A DNA stretch of 64,000 nucleotides from CALNYS01 sp942490855 (lineage in GTDB: Bacteria > Planctomycetota > Phycisphaerae > Phycisphaerales > UBA1924), in assembly GCA_942490855.1 (NCBI GenBank), contig CALNYS010000002.1:124001-188000 (forward strand). The letters are read 5' to 3'. Numbering within the stretch: position 1 is the first letter of the stretch; the number at the start of each line of letters is the position of its first letter. Made by a program: the position numbers and the translations under genes. Under the pieces are notes generated by a model. The model was not told where the DNA came from. It ran no database searches and worked only from the letters and a program-made list of their open reading frames with translations. Positions 53,586 to 61,391 of this stretch are shown here, piece by piece.

Positions 53586-54674
53586 ATGGACCCCCTCTTC
53601 CAGCCGCTGCGCGCCGGCGACCTCGACCTCCCCAACCGTGTGCTCATGGCGCCCCTCACGCGCTCGCGCTCGACGCAGCCGGGCGACGTCCCCAACGCGC
53701 TCAACGCGGAGTACTACGCCCAGCGCGCCGGCGCGGGGCTGATCATCAGCGAGGCGTCGCAGATCTCCCCGCAGGGCAAGGGCTACGCGTTCACGCCAGG
53801 CATCCACAGCGACGAACAGGTCGAGGGCTGGCGGCTTGTGACCGACCGTGTGCACGGCGCGGGCGGCCGGATCGCGCTCCAGCTCTGGCACGTCGGGCGC
53901 ATCAGCCACACCGACCTCCAGCCCGGGGGCGCCCAGCCCGTCGCGCCCTCGGCGATCCGCGCCGACACGCAGACGTACACCTCACGGGACTCCGGCATGG
54001 TGCCCGTCTCCGAGCCCCGCGCGCTCGAGACCGACGAGATCCCGGGCGTCGTCGAGCAGTACCGCGCCGCCGCCCAGCGCGCCAAGGACGCCGGGTTCGA
54101 CGGCGTCGAGATCCACGGCGCCAACGGCTACCTGATCGACCAGTTCACCCGCTCGGGCACGAACCAGCGCACCGACGCGTACGGCGGCTCCCTCGAGAAC
54201 CGCTTGCGTTTCCCGATCGAGGTCGCCGAGGCGGTCGCGGGCGTGTGGGGCCCGGGGCGCGTGGGCTACCGCGTCTCGCCCGCCGCCGACTTCAACTCCA
54301 TGAGCGACGCGAACCCGAGCGAGACCTTCGGCGCGCTCGCCGAGAAGCTCGGCGCACTGAATCTCGCGTACCTGCACGCGGTAGAGGCCTTCCGGGGTTC
54401 TGAGCGCAACGAAGACGTCATCGCCGCCGTGCGCCAGGCGTTCAGCGGTGTGTACATCGCCAACGGCGGGTACACCCACGAGTCCGCCTGCAAGCGCCTC
54501 GACAAGGGGAAGGCCGACGCGGTCGCGTTCGGCGAGCTCTACATCGCCAACCCCGACCTCGCCGAACGCTTCCGCCAGGGCGCCCCGCTCAACGAGCCCA
54601 ACCGCGACACGTACTACGCCGGCGGCGAGACGGGGTACACGGATTACCCGACCCTCGCGGAACAAACGGCGTAG
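53586..54674 (+). CDS. nemA: NemA-type ene-reductase (Old Yellow Enzyme family)
   Basis: A 362-residue FMN-dependent ene-reductase of the N-ethylmaleimide-reductase group. Landmarks are LPNRVLMAPLTRSRS, the FMN region SEASQISPQGKGY, the catalytic-type HGANGYLIDQFT (about 180) and NGGYTHESA near the phosphate site. It reduces alpha,beta-unsaturated carbonyls and similar electrophiles with NADPH. The ATG 53586 has AGGAGA eight bases upstream. E. coli nemA is controlled by NemR; a TetR gene lies just upstream here, so a parallel system is likely. Confidence 0.92.
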   Translation: MDPLFQPLRAGDLDLPNRVLMAPLTRSRSTQPGDVPNALNAEYYAQRAGAGLIISEASQISPQGKGYAFTPGIHSDEQVEGWRLVTDRVHGAGGRIALQLWHVGRISHTDLQPGGAQPVAPSAIRADTQTYTSRDSGMVPVSEPRALETDEIPGVVEQYRAAAQRAKDAGFDGVEIHGANGYLIDQFTRSGTNQRTDAYGGSLENRLRFPIEVAEAVAGVWGPGRVGYRVSPAADFNSMSDANPSETFGALAEKLGALNLAYLHAVEAFRGSERNEDVIAAVRQAFSGVYIANGGYTHESACKRLDKGKADAVAFGELYIANPDLAERFRQGAPLNEPNRDTYYAGGETGYTDYPTLAEQTA

Positions 54675-54686
54675 ACTCGCCGCCCG

Positions 54687-55961
54687 ATGAGCAGCCCCGC
54701 GGACCCCGAACCCGTCGATATCGCCATCGTCGGCGCGGGCGCCGCGGGGCTGTTTTGTGCGCTCCACGCGGCGCGCTCCGCGCCGGGCGCTCGGATCGTT
54801 GCGCTCGACGGCGCGAAGAAGCTCGGCGCGAAGATCCTTGTCGCCGGCGGCGGGCGCTGCAACGTCACGCACCACGTGGTTAGTGAGGGGCGTTACTTCG
54901 GCTCCTCGCGCAACTCGATCCGCAACGTGCTTCGCCGATTCCCTGTCGAAGCCACCGTCGCCTTCTTCAGCGAGATGGGAGTCGATCTCAAACAAGAAGA
55001 GACCGGCAAGCTATTCCCCACGACCGACTCAGCGCGCACAATTCTCGATGCTCTCCTCCGCGCTGCCAACAACGCCGGGGCCGAGCTGCGCCATCCGTGG
55101 CGCGTCCGCTCAATTGTCAGCGAAATCTCAGGATTCCTGATTCACTCAGAGAATGGGGACGCTATCCGTGCGCGCCGCGTCGTCCTCGCGGCGGGCGGGC
55201 GCAGCCTCCCCAAGTCAGGATCCGACGGCGCCGGCGAGAAACTCGCCCGCTCCCTCGGCCTCCCAATCACTGAACGCGTCTTCCCCGCGCTCGTGCCTCT
55301 CGTACTCCCGCAAAACCACTTCCTCTGCTCACTCTCGGGACTTTCGTTCGAGGGCGAACTCTCCGTATTCTCCTCGACAGGCAAACGCCTCGAGTCCGAG
55401 GAAGGGGCCATTCTGTGCACCCACTTCGGTCTCTCGGGTCCATGCGCAATGAACATCTCACGGGTGTTTCTCAACGCTCGGCTGGACGACCCAGCGGCAC
55501 GACTCACGCTCAGTGTCAGTCGAGACAGCACCGACGAACTCGACAAGCTGCTCGTTTCACTCAGCGATCAGACCCCGTTAACACTCTTCTTTAGATCAGG
55601 CCCGCCTCTACCAGAACGGCTAGTCCTCGCCCTCTCTGCGCACGCTGGCGTGGAGCCGAGAAAGACCTGCTCCCATCTCACCCGTGAGCAACGCCGCCGG
55701 CTTGCGGAGGCGTTTACAGCACTGGCTCTGCCGATCGAGGGACCCCGCGGCTGGAACTACGCCGAGGTGACGGCCGGCGGCGTCCCCCTCTCGGCGATCG
55801 CTATCAAAACCATGGAATCCCGCGACTGCCCACAGCTGCACCTCTGCGGCGAGGTCTGCGACGTGGACGGACGCATCGGCGGCTTCAACTTCCAATGGGC
55901 GTGGTCGAGCGGGTACGTCGCGGGGATCTCGGCGGCGAAGGCGCTCGACGTTTCACTCTAA
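54687..55961 (+). CDS. BaiN/RdsA-type flavoprotein (HI0933 family)
   Basis: A 424-residue NAD(P)/FAD flavoprotein of the HI0933/BaiN family. The dinucleotide fold is IAIVGAGAAGLFCALHA; KLGAKILVAGGGRCNVTH is the family signature; FALGGQ-like and RVVLAAGGRSLPKSGSDGAGE follow; the C-terminus reads LHLCGEVCDVDGRIGGFNFQWAWSSGYVAG. Members reduce C=C bonds of steroids or similar, but most have unknown substrates. It starts 12 bases after nemA. The middle third (about 54980-55720) is lower in GC and uses more A/T third positions than neighbouring genes. Confidence 0.9.
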   Translation: MSSPADPEPVDIAIVGAGAAGLFCALHAARSAPGARIVALDGAKKLGAKILVAGGGRCNVTHHVVSEGRYFGSSRNSIRNVLRRFPVEATVAFFSEMGVDLKQEETGKLFPTTDSARTILDALLRAANNAGAELRHPWRVRSIVSEISGFLIHSENGDAIRARRVVLAAGGRSLPKSGSDGAGEKLARSLGLPITERVFPALVPLVLPQNHFLCSLSGLSFEGELSVFSSTGKRLESEEGAILCTHFGLSGPCAMNISRVFLNARLDDPAARLTLSVSRDSTDELDKLLVSLSDQTPLTLFFRSGPPLPERLVLALSAHAGVEPRKTCSHLTREQRRRLAEAFTALALPIEGPRGWNYAEVTAGGVPLSAIAIKTMESRDCPQLHLCGEVCDVDGRIGGFNFQWAWSSGYVAGISAAKALDVSL

Positions 55962-56408
55962 GAACGTGTCCCACGCCGGGAGCTGTTCGCCCTCGGGGGC
56001 GCGTCCCCCGTCGCTTGTGCCGCGTAGGGACGCCGCGTACGCCGCGAGGAGCAACCGCTCGGCGCGCCCCAGCTTCGTCTCCCACGCCGGCATGCCCTTG
56101 GCGTGGCGCCCGTAGGAGATCACGTCAAAGAAATCGCTCGGGCGTTTCACGTTCAGGTAGGCGTCGTCGGTGAGGTTGGGCCCGTTGATGCCCGTCCCCT
56201 TGACGCTGTGACACACCGCGCAGTGTGCGTTGAACAGACCACGGGCGAGCGCCGGCGTCCGGTCATCCCGCGCAAGATCAATGATCGCGCGGTCGCTCGG
56301 CTCGATCGCGTCGAGTCGGGCGCGGTGATCGCGGAGCGGGTCGTCCTCCCCGCCGCATCCGGCGAGAACCCAAGCCGTAAGAAGGATGGTCGGCGTTGCG
56401 GCGCGCAT
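55953..56408 (-). CDS. c-type cytochrome lipoprotein
   Basis: A 151-residue predicted lipoprotein with one heme. A signal peptide ends at a lipobox VLAGC (Cys 18). The heme motif is C63-AVC66-H67 in GLFNAHCAVCHSVKGTGINGPNLT, and the sixth ligand is likely M106 in SYGRHAKGMPAWE. This resembles the cytochrome domain of cbb3 oxidase subunit III or a cytochrome c6-like carrier. It probably shuttles electrons at the outer face of the inner membrane. It is convergent with baiN, overlapping its end by nine bases. Confidence 0.9.
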   Translation of the reverse strand: MRAATPTILLTAWVLAGCGGEDDPLRDHRARLDAIEPSDRAIIDLARDDRTPALARGLFNAHCAVCHSVKGTGINGPNLTDDAYLNVKRPSDFFDVISYGRHAKGMPAWETKLGRAERLLLAAYAASLRGTSDGGRAPEGEQLPAWDTFLE

Positions 56409-56489
56409 CGCGGGCACGATACGCCCCCCTCGCTTGCCCCGCCCGCCGTGACTCTCGACACTGTTCCTCCACGCCCGAAAGGAGCCGCC

Positions 56490-58523
56490 GTGAACCTCGC
56501 CCCCGCCGCCCTGCTGCTCGCCGTCCCGCTGGCGCTCGCTCAGCCGACGCACGACATCACCCTCGACGACTACTTCACCCTCGCGACGCCGACGTCCGCG
56601 GTGATCTCCCCGGACGGCGCGCACGTCGCGTACACCGAGATGCGCTGGGACGAGTCCCTCGACCGGCGCAACACGGACCTCTGGGTCGTCGATGTTCAGA
56701 CGCAGGCGCCCACGCGCCTCACCTTCGACCCGACCGGCGACGCCAACGCGTCGTGGAGCCCCGACGGCGAGTGGATCTACTTCACGAGCTCACCCGAGCG
56801 GGCCGGCGAGGACGCGCCGCCCTACGACGGGAGCCGTCAGGTTTGGCGCATCCGCCCCAGCGGCGGCGAGGCACAGCCCGTCACGCGCATCGAGGACGGG
56901 ATCGAGGCGTACGCGCTCTCGGCCGACGGCGCCGCGCTGTACTTCACGACCGGCGTCGATCACACGGAAGAAACGCGCTGGGGCGGGCTCAAGAAGACCT
57001 ACGGCGATCTCACCTACGGGCACGGCGTCGTCGAGCTCTCGAAGCTCCACCGCCTCGACCTCACGAGCTGGCGCCAGACGGAACTCATCGATTCCCCCCG
57101 CGTGATCCAGGAGTTCGCCGTCTCGCCCGACGAGTCGCGCATCGCGATGCTCACCACGCCCGACCGCGAGCTCATCACCAACGAGGGGTGGTCGTGGGTG
57201 CAGGTCTTTGACGTCAAGAGCGGTGAGACGACGACGCTCGACGACACGCTCTGGCGCGACGAGGCCCCCTCCCCCTTCGGCTGGCTGCTCGGGCTCGCGT
57301 GGGCGGACGACTCGGGCGCCCTCGCGTTCCGCATCGACTTTGACGGCTACCCGGGCGAGCTCTTCGTGACGGAGTTCGACCTCGGCGGCGGCCCCACGAC
57401 CTCGAAGATCGACCGCCCCCACGGGCCCACCCTCGAGGGCGGCGACCTGACGTGGCGCCCCGGCACGCGCGACCTCGCGTTCCGCGCCGACGACCGCGGG
57501 CGCACCCGCGTCTTCCAGGCCCGCGACGTCCGGCGCGGGCGCCACGGCGACATCAGCACGCTTACCCCTGGCGAGGTCGTCGTCGGGTCGTACAGCTTCG
57601 ACGCGATGGGCAACGTCGCCGTCGTCTGCGCGACGCCCCAGAGCTACGAAGAGCTCTACCTCTACTCCGGCTCGCGCGCCCGTCGCCTCACCAGCCTCAA
57701 CCCGCACACCGACGCGTGGAAGAAGCCGCAGGTCTCCGTCGTTTCGTGGGACGCCCCGGACGGCACAACGGTCGAGGGCATCCTCGAGCTCCCCTACGGG
57801 CACGACCCCGAGACCGACGGCCCGCTCCCCCTGGTCGTGAACATCCACGGCGGCCCGACCTCCGCGACCCCGTTCTGCCAGCGCTACTGGATCTACGGGC
57901 GCACGCTCTTCCCCTCCAAGGGATGGGCGATGCTGTCGCCGAACTACCGCGGCTCGACCGGCTACGGCGACCGGTTCCTCATCGATCTCATCGGGCGCGA
58001 GAACGACATCGAGGTGAAGGACATCCTCGCGGGCGTGGACGCGATGGTCGAGCGCGGCATCGCCGACGACACGCGCATGGCCGTCATGGGCTGGTCCAAC
58101 GGCGGGTTCCTCACCAACGCGATCATCACCACCACCGACCGCTTCAAGGCCGCCAGCTCCGGCGCCGGCGTCTTCGATCAGAACGCGCAGTGGATGCTCG
58201 AGGACACCCCCGGCCACGTCGTCAACTACATGAAGGGCAAGCTGCCCTGGGAAGACCTCGGCGAGTACGACGAGTCCTCCCCTATGTCCAAGGCCGGGAA
58301 CATCGTCACGCCCACCGTGATCCACGTCGGCGAGAACGACCCCCGCGTGCCCACCGTCCACTCGATCGCCCTCCACCGCGCGATGAAGCACTACCTCGAC
58401 GTGCCCGTCGAGCTCGTCGTCTACCCGGGCGCCGGGCACGGGCTCACGACCTACACCCACCGCAAGGCCAAGATGGCCTGGGACCACGCGTGGTTCGACC
58501 ACTGGGTGATGGGCACGGAGTGA
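56490..58523 (+). CDS. Exported S9-family prolyl oligopeptidase/acylaminoacyl peptidase
   Basis: A 677-residue exported serine peptidase. GTG 56490 with AAAGGAG eight bases upstream gives the signal peptide MNLAPAALLLAVPLALA. The N-terminal part (about 30-400) is a beta-propeller with DGAHVAY and WSPDGEWIYF blades. The alpha/beta-hydrolase part has nucleophile S536 in GWSNGG, acid D617 in NDPRVP and H650 in GAGHGL, the S9C order. It would cleave short peptides in the periplasm. It is divergent from the cytochrome gene. Confidence 0.93.
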   Translation: MNLAPAALLLAVPLALAQPTHDITLDDYFTLATPTSAVISPDGAHVAYTEMRWDESLDRRNTDLWVVDVQTQAPTRLTFDPTGDANASWSPDGEWIYFTSSPERAGEDAPPYDGSRQVWRIRPSGGEAQPVTRIEDGIEAYALSADGAALYFTTGVDHTEETRWGGLKKTYGDLTYGHGVVELSKLHRLDLTSWRQTELIDSPRVIQEFAVSPDESRIAMLTTPDRELITNEGWSWVQVFDVKSGETTTLDDTLWRDEAPSPFGWLLGLAWADDSGALAFRIDFDGYPGELFVTEFDLGGGPTTSKIDRPHGPTLEGGDLTWRPGTRDLAFRADDRGRTRVFQARDVRRGRHGDISTLTPGEVVVGSYSFDAMGNVAVVCATPQSYEELYLYSGSRARRLTSLNPHTDAWKKPQVSVVSWDAPDGTTVEGILELPYGHDPETDGPLPLVVNIHGGPTSATPFCQRYWIYGRTLFPSKGWAMLSPNYRGSTGYGDRFLIDLIGRENDIEVKDILAGVDAMVERGIADDTRMAVMGWSNGGFLTNAIITTTDRFKAASSGAGVFDQNAQWMLEDTPGHVVNYMKGKLPWEDLGEYDESSPMSKAGNIVTPTVIHVGENDPRVPTVHSIALHRAMKHYLDVPVELVVYPGAGHGLTTYTHRKAKMAWDHAWFDHWVMGTE

Positions 58524-58526
58524 CGC

Positions 58527-58982
58527 TTACTCGGGCGGCGGGCTCTGACGCCGTTTCTTGATCTGCCCCCGCTGCTTCTTCGCGGTGATGCGCCGTTCCT
58601 TCGACCCGCGCGTGGGCTTCGTCGCCACGCGTCGCTTGGGCGGGACGAGCGAGCGCAGGATCAGCTCGCGCAGGCGGTCGAAGCACGCCCGACGGTTCTG
58701 GGACTGTGTGCGGTGCTCGGCCGCCTCGATGACCAGCTCGTCATCCTTATTGAGGCGCTGCCCGGCCGCGGTGCGCAGGCGTCGGCGCTGCGGGTCGGTG
58801 AGTGGGAGGTCCTCGATGGCGACCCGCAGGCGGCACTTGGTCGCCCGCTTGTTGACGTTCTGCCCGCCCGGGCCCGAGGCGAGGCTGTAGGTCAGCTCGA
58901 TCGCCTCGGCGCGCACTGATCTCCCGGGGGCGACTTCCAGGTCGCCGCGGTCGGCCTGCGGTTTGGGAGCGTCCTCTGGCAT
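58527..58982 (-). CDS. arfB: ArfB/YaeJ-type ribosome rescue factor
   Basis: A 151-residue ribosome-rescue hydrolase. The GGQ motif lies at G39-G40-Q41 (SGPGGQNVNKRATKC), essential for releasing peptidyl-tRNA, and the C-terminal tail is basic (RRVATKPTRGSKERRITAKKQRGQIKKRR), which inserts into the empty mRNA channel of stalled ribosomes. No release-factor decoding domain is present. It probably rescues non-stop complexes. The ATG 58982 has no strong ribosome-binding site. Three bases separate it from the convergent peptidase gene. Confidence 0.93.
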   Translation of the reverse strand: MPEDAPKPQADRGDLEVAPGRSVRAEAIELTYSLASGPGGQNVNKRATKCRLRVAIEDLPLTDPQRRRLRTAAGQRLNKDDELVIEAAEHRTQSQNRRACFDRLRELILRSLVPPKRRVATKPTRGSKERRITAKKQRGQIKKRRQSPPPE

Positions 58983-59153
58983 CGCTGAGGAAGGATACCC
59001 CGCCGGTCTGTGCGGGTCGCAGCGTCTCGCGCGGTCAGGGAACCCGGGAAGCGCGCCGCGCGCGGGGTTCGCGCTCGCCCGGGCCCAGGCTGGATCGGAG
59101 GGTCTAGGTGCACGCGTGGCAAGTACGCGCGACGTGCGGACGGAGGTCCACCC

Positions 59154-60008
59154 ATGCGACCCATCATCTCTGACCCGAGCCGGAACGAACGCAACGCCTT
59201 CTATCAGAACATCGCGGCGCAGAACGTCACCCTGCACCGCCTTTCCACCGGGCTGCGGATCAACAGCGGGGCCGACGACCCGGCGGGGCTCATCGCGTCC
59301 GAGAACCTCCGCGCGGTCCTCGCGACCCTCGAGGCCGAGTCCCGCGCCGTGGAGCGCGCCGACGCGGTGACGCGCACCGCAGACGGGGCGCTCGAAGAGG
59401 TGTCCTCGCTCCTGCGCCGCGCCGAGTCCCTCGCCGTCGCCAACGCCGGCGACGGGGTCTCTGACGCCGAGCGCGAGGCGAACCAGCTCGAGATCGACTC
59501 CATCCTCCAGTCCGCCGACCGCATCGCCTACACCACCGAGTTCAACGGGCAACGCCTCCTCGACGGGTCGTTCAGCTCCCGCGCCGTCGGCGAGACGCTC
59601 GATATCGAGAGCGCACTCGTCCGCGACCTCGGCGAGACCATCGTTGACGAGGGCGGGCCCAACGAAGAGGTCTACGACCTCAGCGACGTCTTCAGCGGCG
59701 CCCCGCTCGACACGACCAGCGGCGACGTCTCCATCGCCGTCAGCGTCATCCGCGAGGCGGGGGCGAGCATCGCCGCGATCCGCGGCAGCCTCGGCGCGTT
59801 CTCGTCGAACACGCTCGGGGCCGAGCGTGCGCGCATCGGCGCGGCGATCGAGAACGTCTCGGCCGCCGAGTCGCTCATCCGCGACGCCGACTTTGCGGAA
59901 GAGACCTCGGACCTCGCGCGCCAGGGCGTCCTCGCGGACTCCTCTCGCGCCGCGATCGGTCTCGCGAACACGTCCGACAGTCAGATTCTTTCGCTGCTGC
60001 TCGGCTAG
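59154..60008 (+). CDS. Short flagellin
   Basis: A 284-residue flagellin. The ATG 59154 is preceded by GGAGGT. The N-terminal D0/D1 region is canonical: LHRLSTGLRINSGADDPAGLIASENLRA; so is the C-terminal ENVSAAESLIRDADFAEETSDLARQGVLADSSRAA. The variable D2/D3 domains are very short. The final residues SQILSLLLG replace the usual QQVLQLLR-like end. No other flagellar gene is in the window, so this is an isolated flagellin, as seen in many planctomycetes. Confidence 0.92.
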   Translation: MRPIISDPSRNERNAFYQNIAAQNVTLHRLSTGLRINSGADDPAGLIASENLRAVLATLEAESRAVERADAVTRTADGALEEVSSLLRRAESLAVANAGDGVSDAEREANQLEIDSILQSADRIAYTTEFNGQRLLDGSFSSRAVGETLDIESALVRDLGETIVDEGGPNEEVYDLSDVFSGAPLDTTSGDVSIAVSVIREAGASIAAIRGSLGAFSSNTLGAERARIGAAIENVSAAESLIRDADFAEETSDLARQGVLADSSRAAIGLANTSDSQILSLLLG

Positions 60009-60011
60009 CCG

Positions 60012-60290
60012 CTACTTCTTCTTCGGCGGCCCGTTCAGCTCGCCCGCGAGCGCCGCGAGCCCGGCGAGATCCCGACTCTTCACCACCGCCGCAACCCGCT
60101 TCGGGTCCGCGGCGGTGTTGTTCAGCGCCGTCTCGGCGCGTTTCCACAGCGAGTCAGCCTTCTTCCCCTCGGCGAGGTAGAGGTCGGAGACGAGCTCCGA
60201 AACCTTCTGCGCCATGATGGTGTCACGCTGGTCGTAGTACCGGTTGACGATGCCCCGCTGCGCGTGGCTGAAGTCCTGTCCTTTGGCCAT
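60012..60290 (-). CDS. Small basic-charged protein of unknown function
   Basis: A 92-residue soluble protein I do not recognise. It starts MAKGQDFSHAQRGIVNRYYDQRDTIMAQKVSELVSDLYL and is probably all helical, with an end rich in lysine (NGPPKKK). The gene has typical codon use of the window, a start ATG and a location three bases from the convergent flagellin. It lies 28 bases downstream of the PilP-like gene's stop region on the same strand, but a relation to pili is not shown. Confidence 0.65.
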   Translation of the reverse strand: MAKGQDFSHAQRGIVNRYYDQRDTIMAQKVSELVSDLYLAEGKKADSLWKRAETALNNTAADPKRVAAVVKSRDLAGLAALAGELNGPPKKK

Positions 60291-60318
60291 CGCCCAAGCG
60301 TAGCGGCTGGGGACGGGT

Positions 60319-60834
60319 CTAGCGCTGCGCGAGAACGAGCTCGCGGTCGTCGGGCCCCGCGACGGTCACGCTGCGCCCCGCCACGTCGATCGAGCGGACG
60401 CTCCATCCCTGGCCGAGGTCGTCGCCGACACGGCGCACCTGCTGGTTGATCACGCACAGGCCGTTGCCCTGGGCGGACATCACCGAGGTGAGCTTGAAGA
60501 CGGGGTCTTCGCGCTTCGGGTCCTTCACCGTGTGGATCACCGCCTCGTGCTCGTAGCGGTTGTTGTTCACGAAGGGCGAGCCCACGGGCGCCAGGGCGCT
60601 CAGGCGGGCGATCTCGCTCTCGTACGCGGCGGTCTCGTCGCCCGTCAGGGGCGAGCGCGTCGGGACCTGCGGGAGCTTCATGTCTTCCGCGACGAGCTCC
60701 TCGCTCAGCGCCTCGACCGGTTCGATCTCCATCTCCGGCTCTTCACGCGAAAGGAACAGGGCGCCGGCCACCGCGAGCGGGAGCAGGAAGCACCCCGCGG
60801 TCTGCATCCCGGACGGGCTCAGTAGGCTCTTCAT
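60319..60834 (-). CDS. PilP/GspC-like pilus assembly protein
   Basis: A 171-residue protein with one N-terminal membrane helix (about 10-28) and a periplasmic C-terminal domain: REDPVFKLTSVMSAQGNGLCVINQQVRRVGDDLGQGWSVRSI with 'xGxG...V..I' strands, resembling the beta domain of PilP/GspC. PilP links the PilNO complex to the secretin. Length is normal (about 170). It starts at ATG 60834 inside a four-base overlap with the PilO-like gene. Confidence 0.72.
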   Translation of the reverse strand: MKSLLSPSGMQTAGCFLLPLAVAGALFLSREEPEMEIEPVEALSEELVAEDMKLPQVPTRSPLTGDETAAYESEIARLSALAPVGSPFVNNNRYEHEAVIHTVKDPKREDPVFKLTSVMSAQGNGLCVINQQVRRVGDDLGQGWSVRSIDVAGRSVTVAGPDDRELVLAQR

Positions 60835-61391
60835 CGCATCTCTCCATCGGCGAGCGTCGTCTCGTTGTCGGTGACGCTCGTGGTGCTGAGCGTGAGCGAG
60901 AGCTGGACCGACCCCGCTTCGTCGCCCTCGCGCAGCACGAACTCCTCGACGGTCGCCATCGGCGCGCGGTCGATCGAGGTGAGGAACACCGCGATCTGGT
61001 CGTAGGTCCCCGTCGCCGAGACCCGCACCTGCCCCACCCGGAGCACAAGCGGGCCGAACGCGTCGGCGCTGGCGCGCGGGTCGGGCTCGACGTTCCCGAT
61101 GCGCAGCCCCGCGTCGCTCGCCAGGGCGTGGATACGGTTCTGTTCGCCGATCAGCGTATCCTCGCCGAAGCGGTACCCGAGCAGGCGGGCGACGCGTGAC
61201 GCCGACTCCTCCTGCCCCGGCTCGGTCGTCGAAACGCCCAGCCGGCTGAGTTCTTCGCTCGCGGCACGCGCCTCGATCGCGAGCTCGGCTCGATGATCGA
61301 GCGCGGGCTCTACGCCGAACGCAAAGAGCGCGTACATCGCGCCGAAGACGATGACGATCGACGCCCACTGTTCTCGGATGTAGCCGATCAC
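60831..61391 (-). CDS. PilO-like pilus assembly protein
   Basis: A 186-residue protein with a short cytoplasmic start, one membrane helix (about 8-30: WASIVIVFGAMYALFAFGV), a coiled segment (LDHRAELAIEARAASEELSRL) and a periplasmic ferredoxin-like domain (about 90-175: PLVLRVGQVRVSATGTYDQIAVFLTSIDRA). This is the PilO layout. GTG 61391 is the start (GTGA overlap with the upstream gene). Partner of the PilMN-like protein. Confidence 0.78.
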   Translation of the reverse strand: MIGYIREQWASIVIVFGAMYALFAFGVEPALDHRAELAIEARAASEELSRLGVSTTEPGQEESASRVARLLGYRFGEDTLIGEQNRIHALASDAGLRIGNVEPDPRASADAFGPLVLRVGQVRVSATGTYDQIAVFLTSIDRAPMATVEEFVLREGDEAGSVQLSLTLSTTSVTDNETTLADGEMR

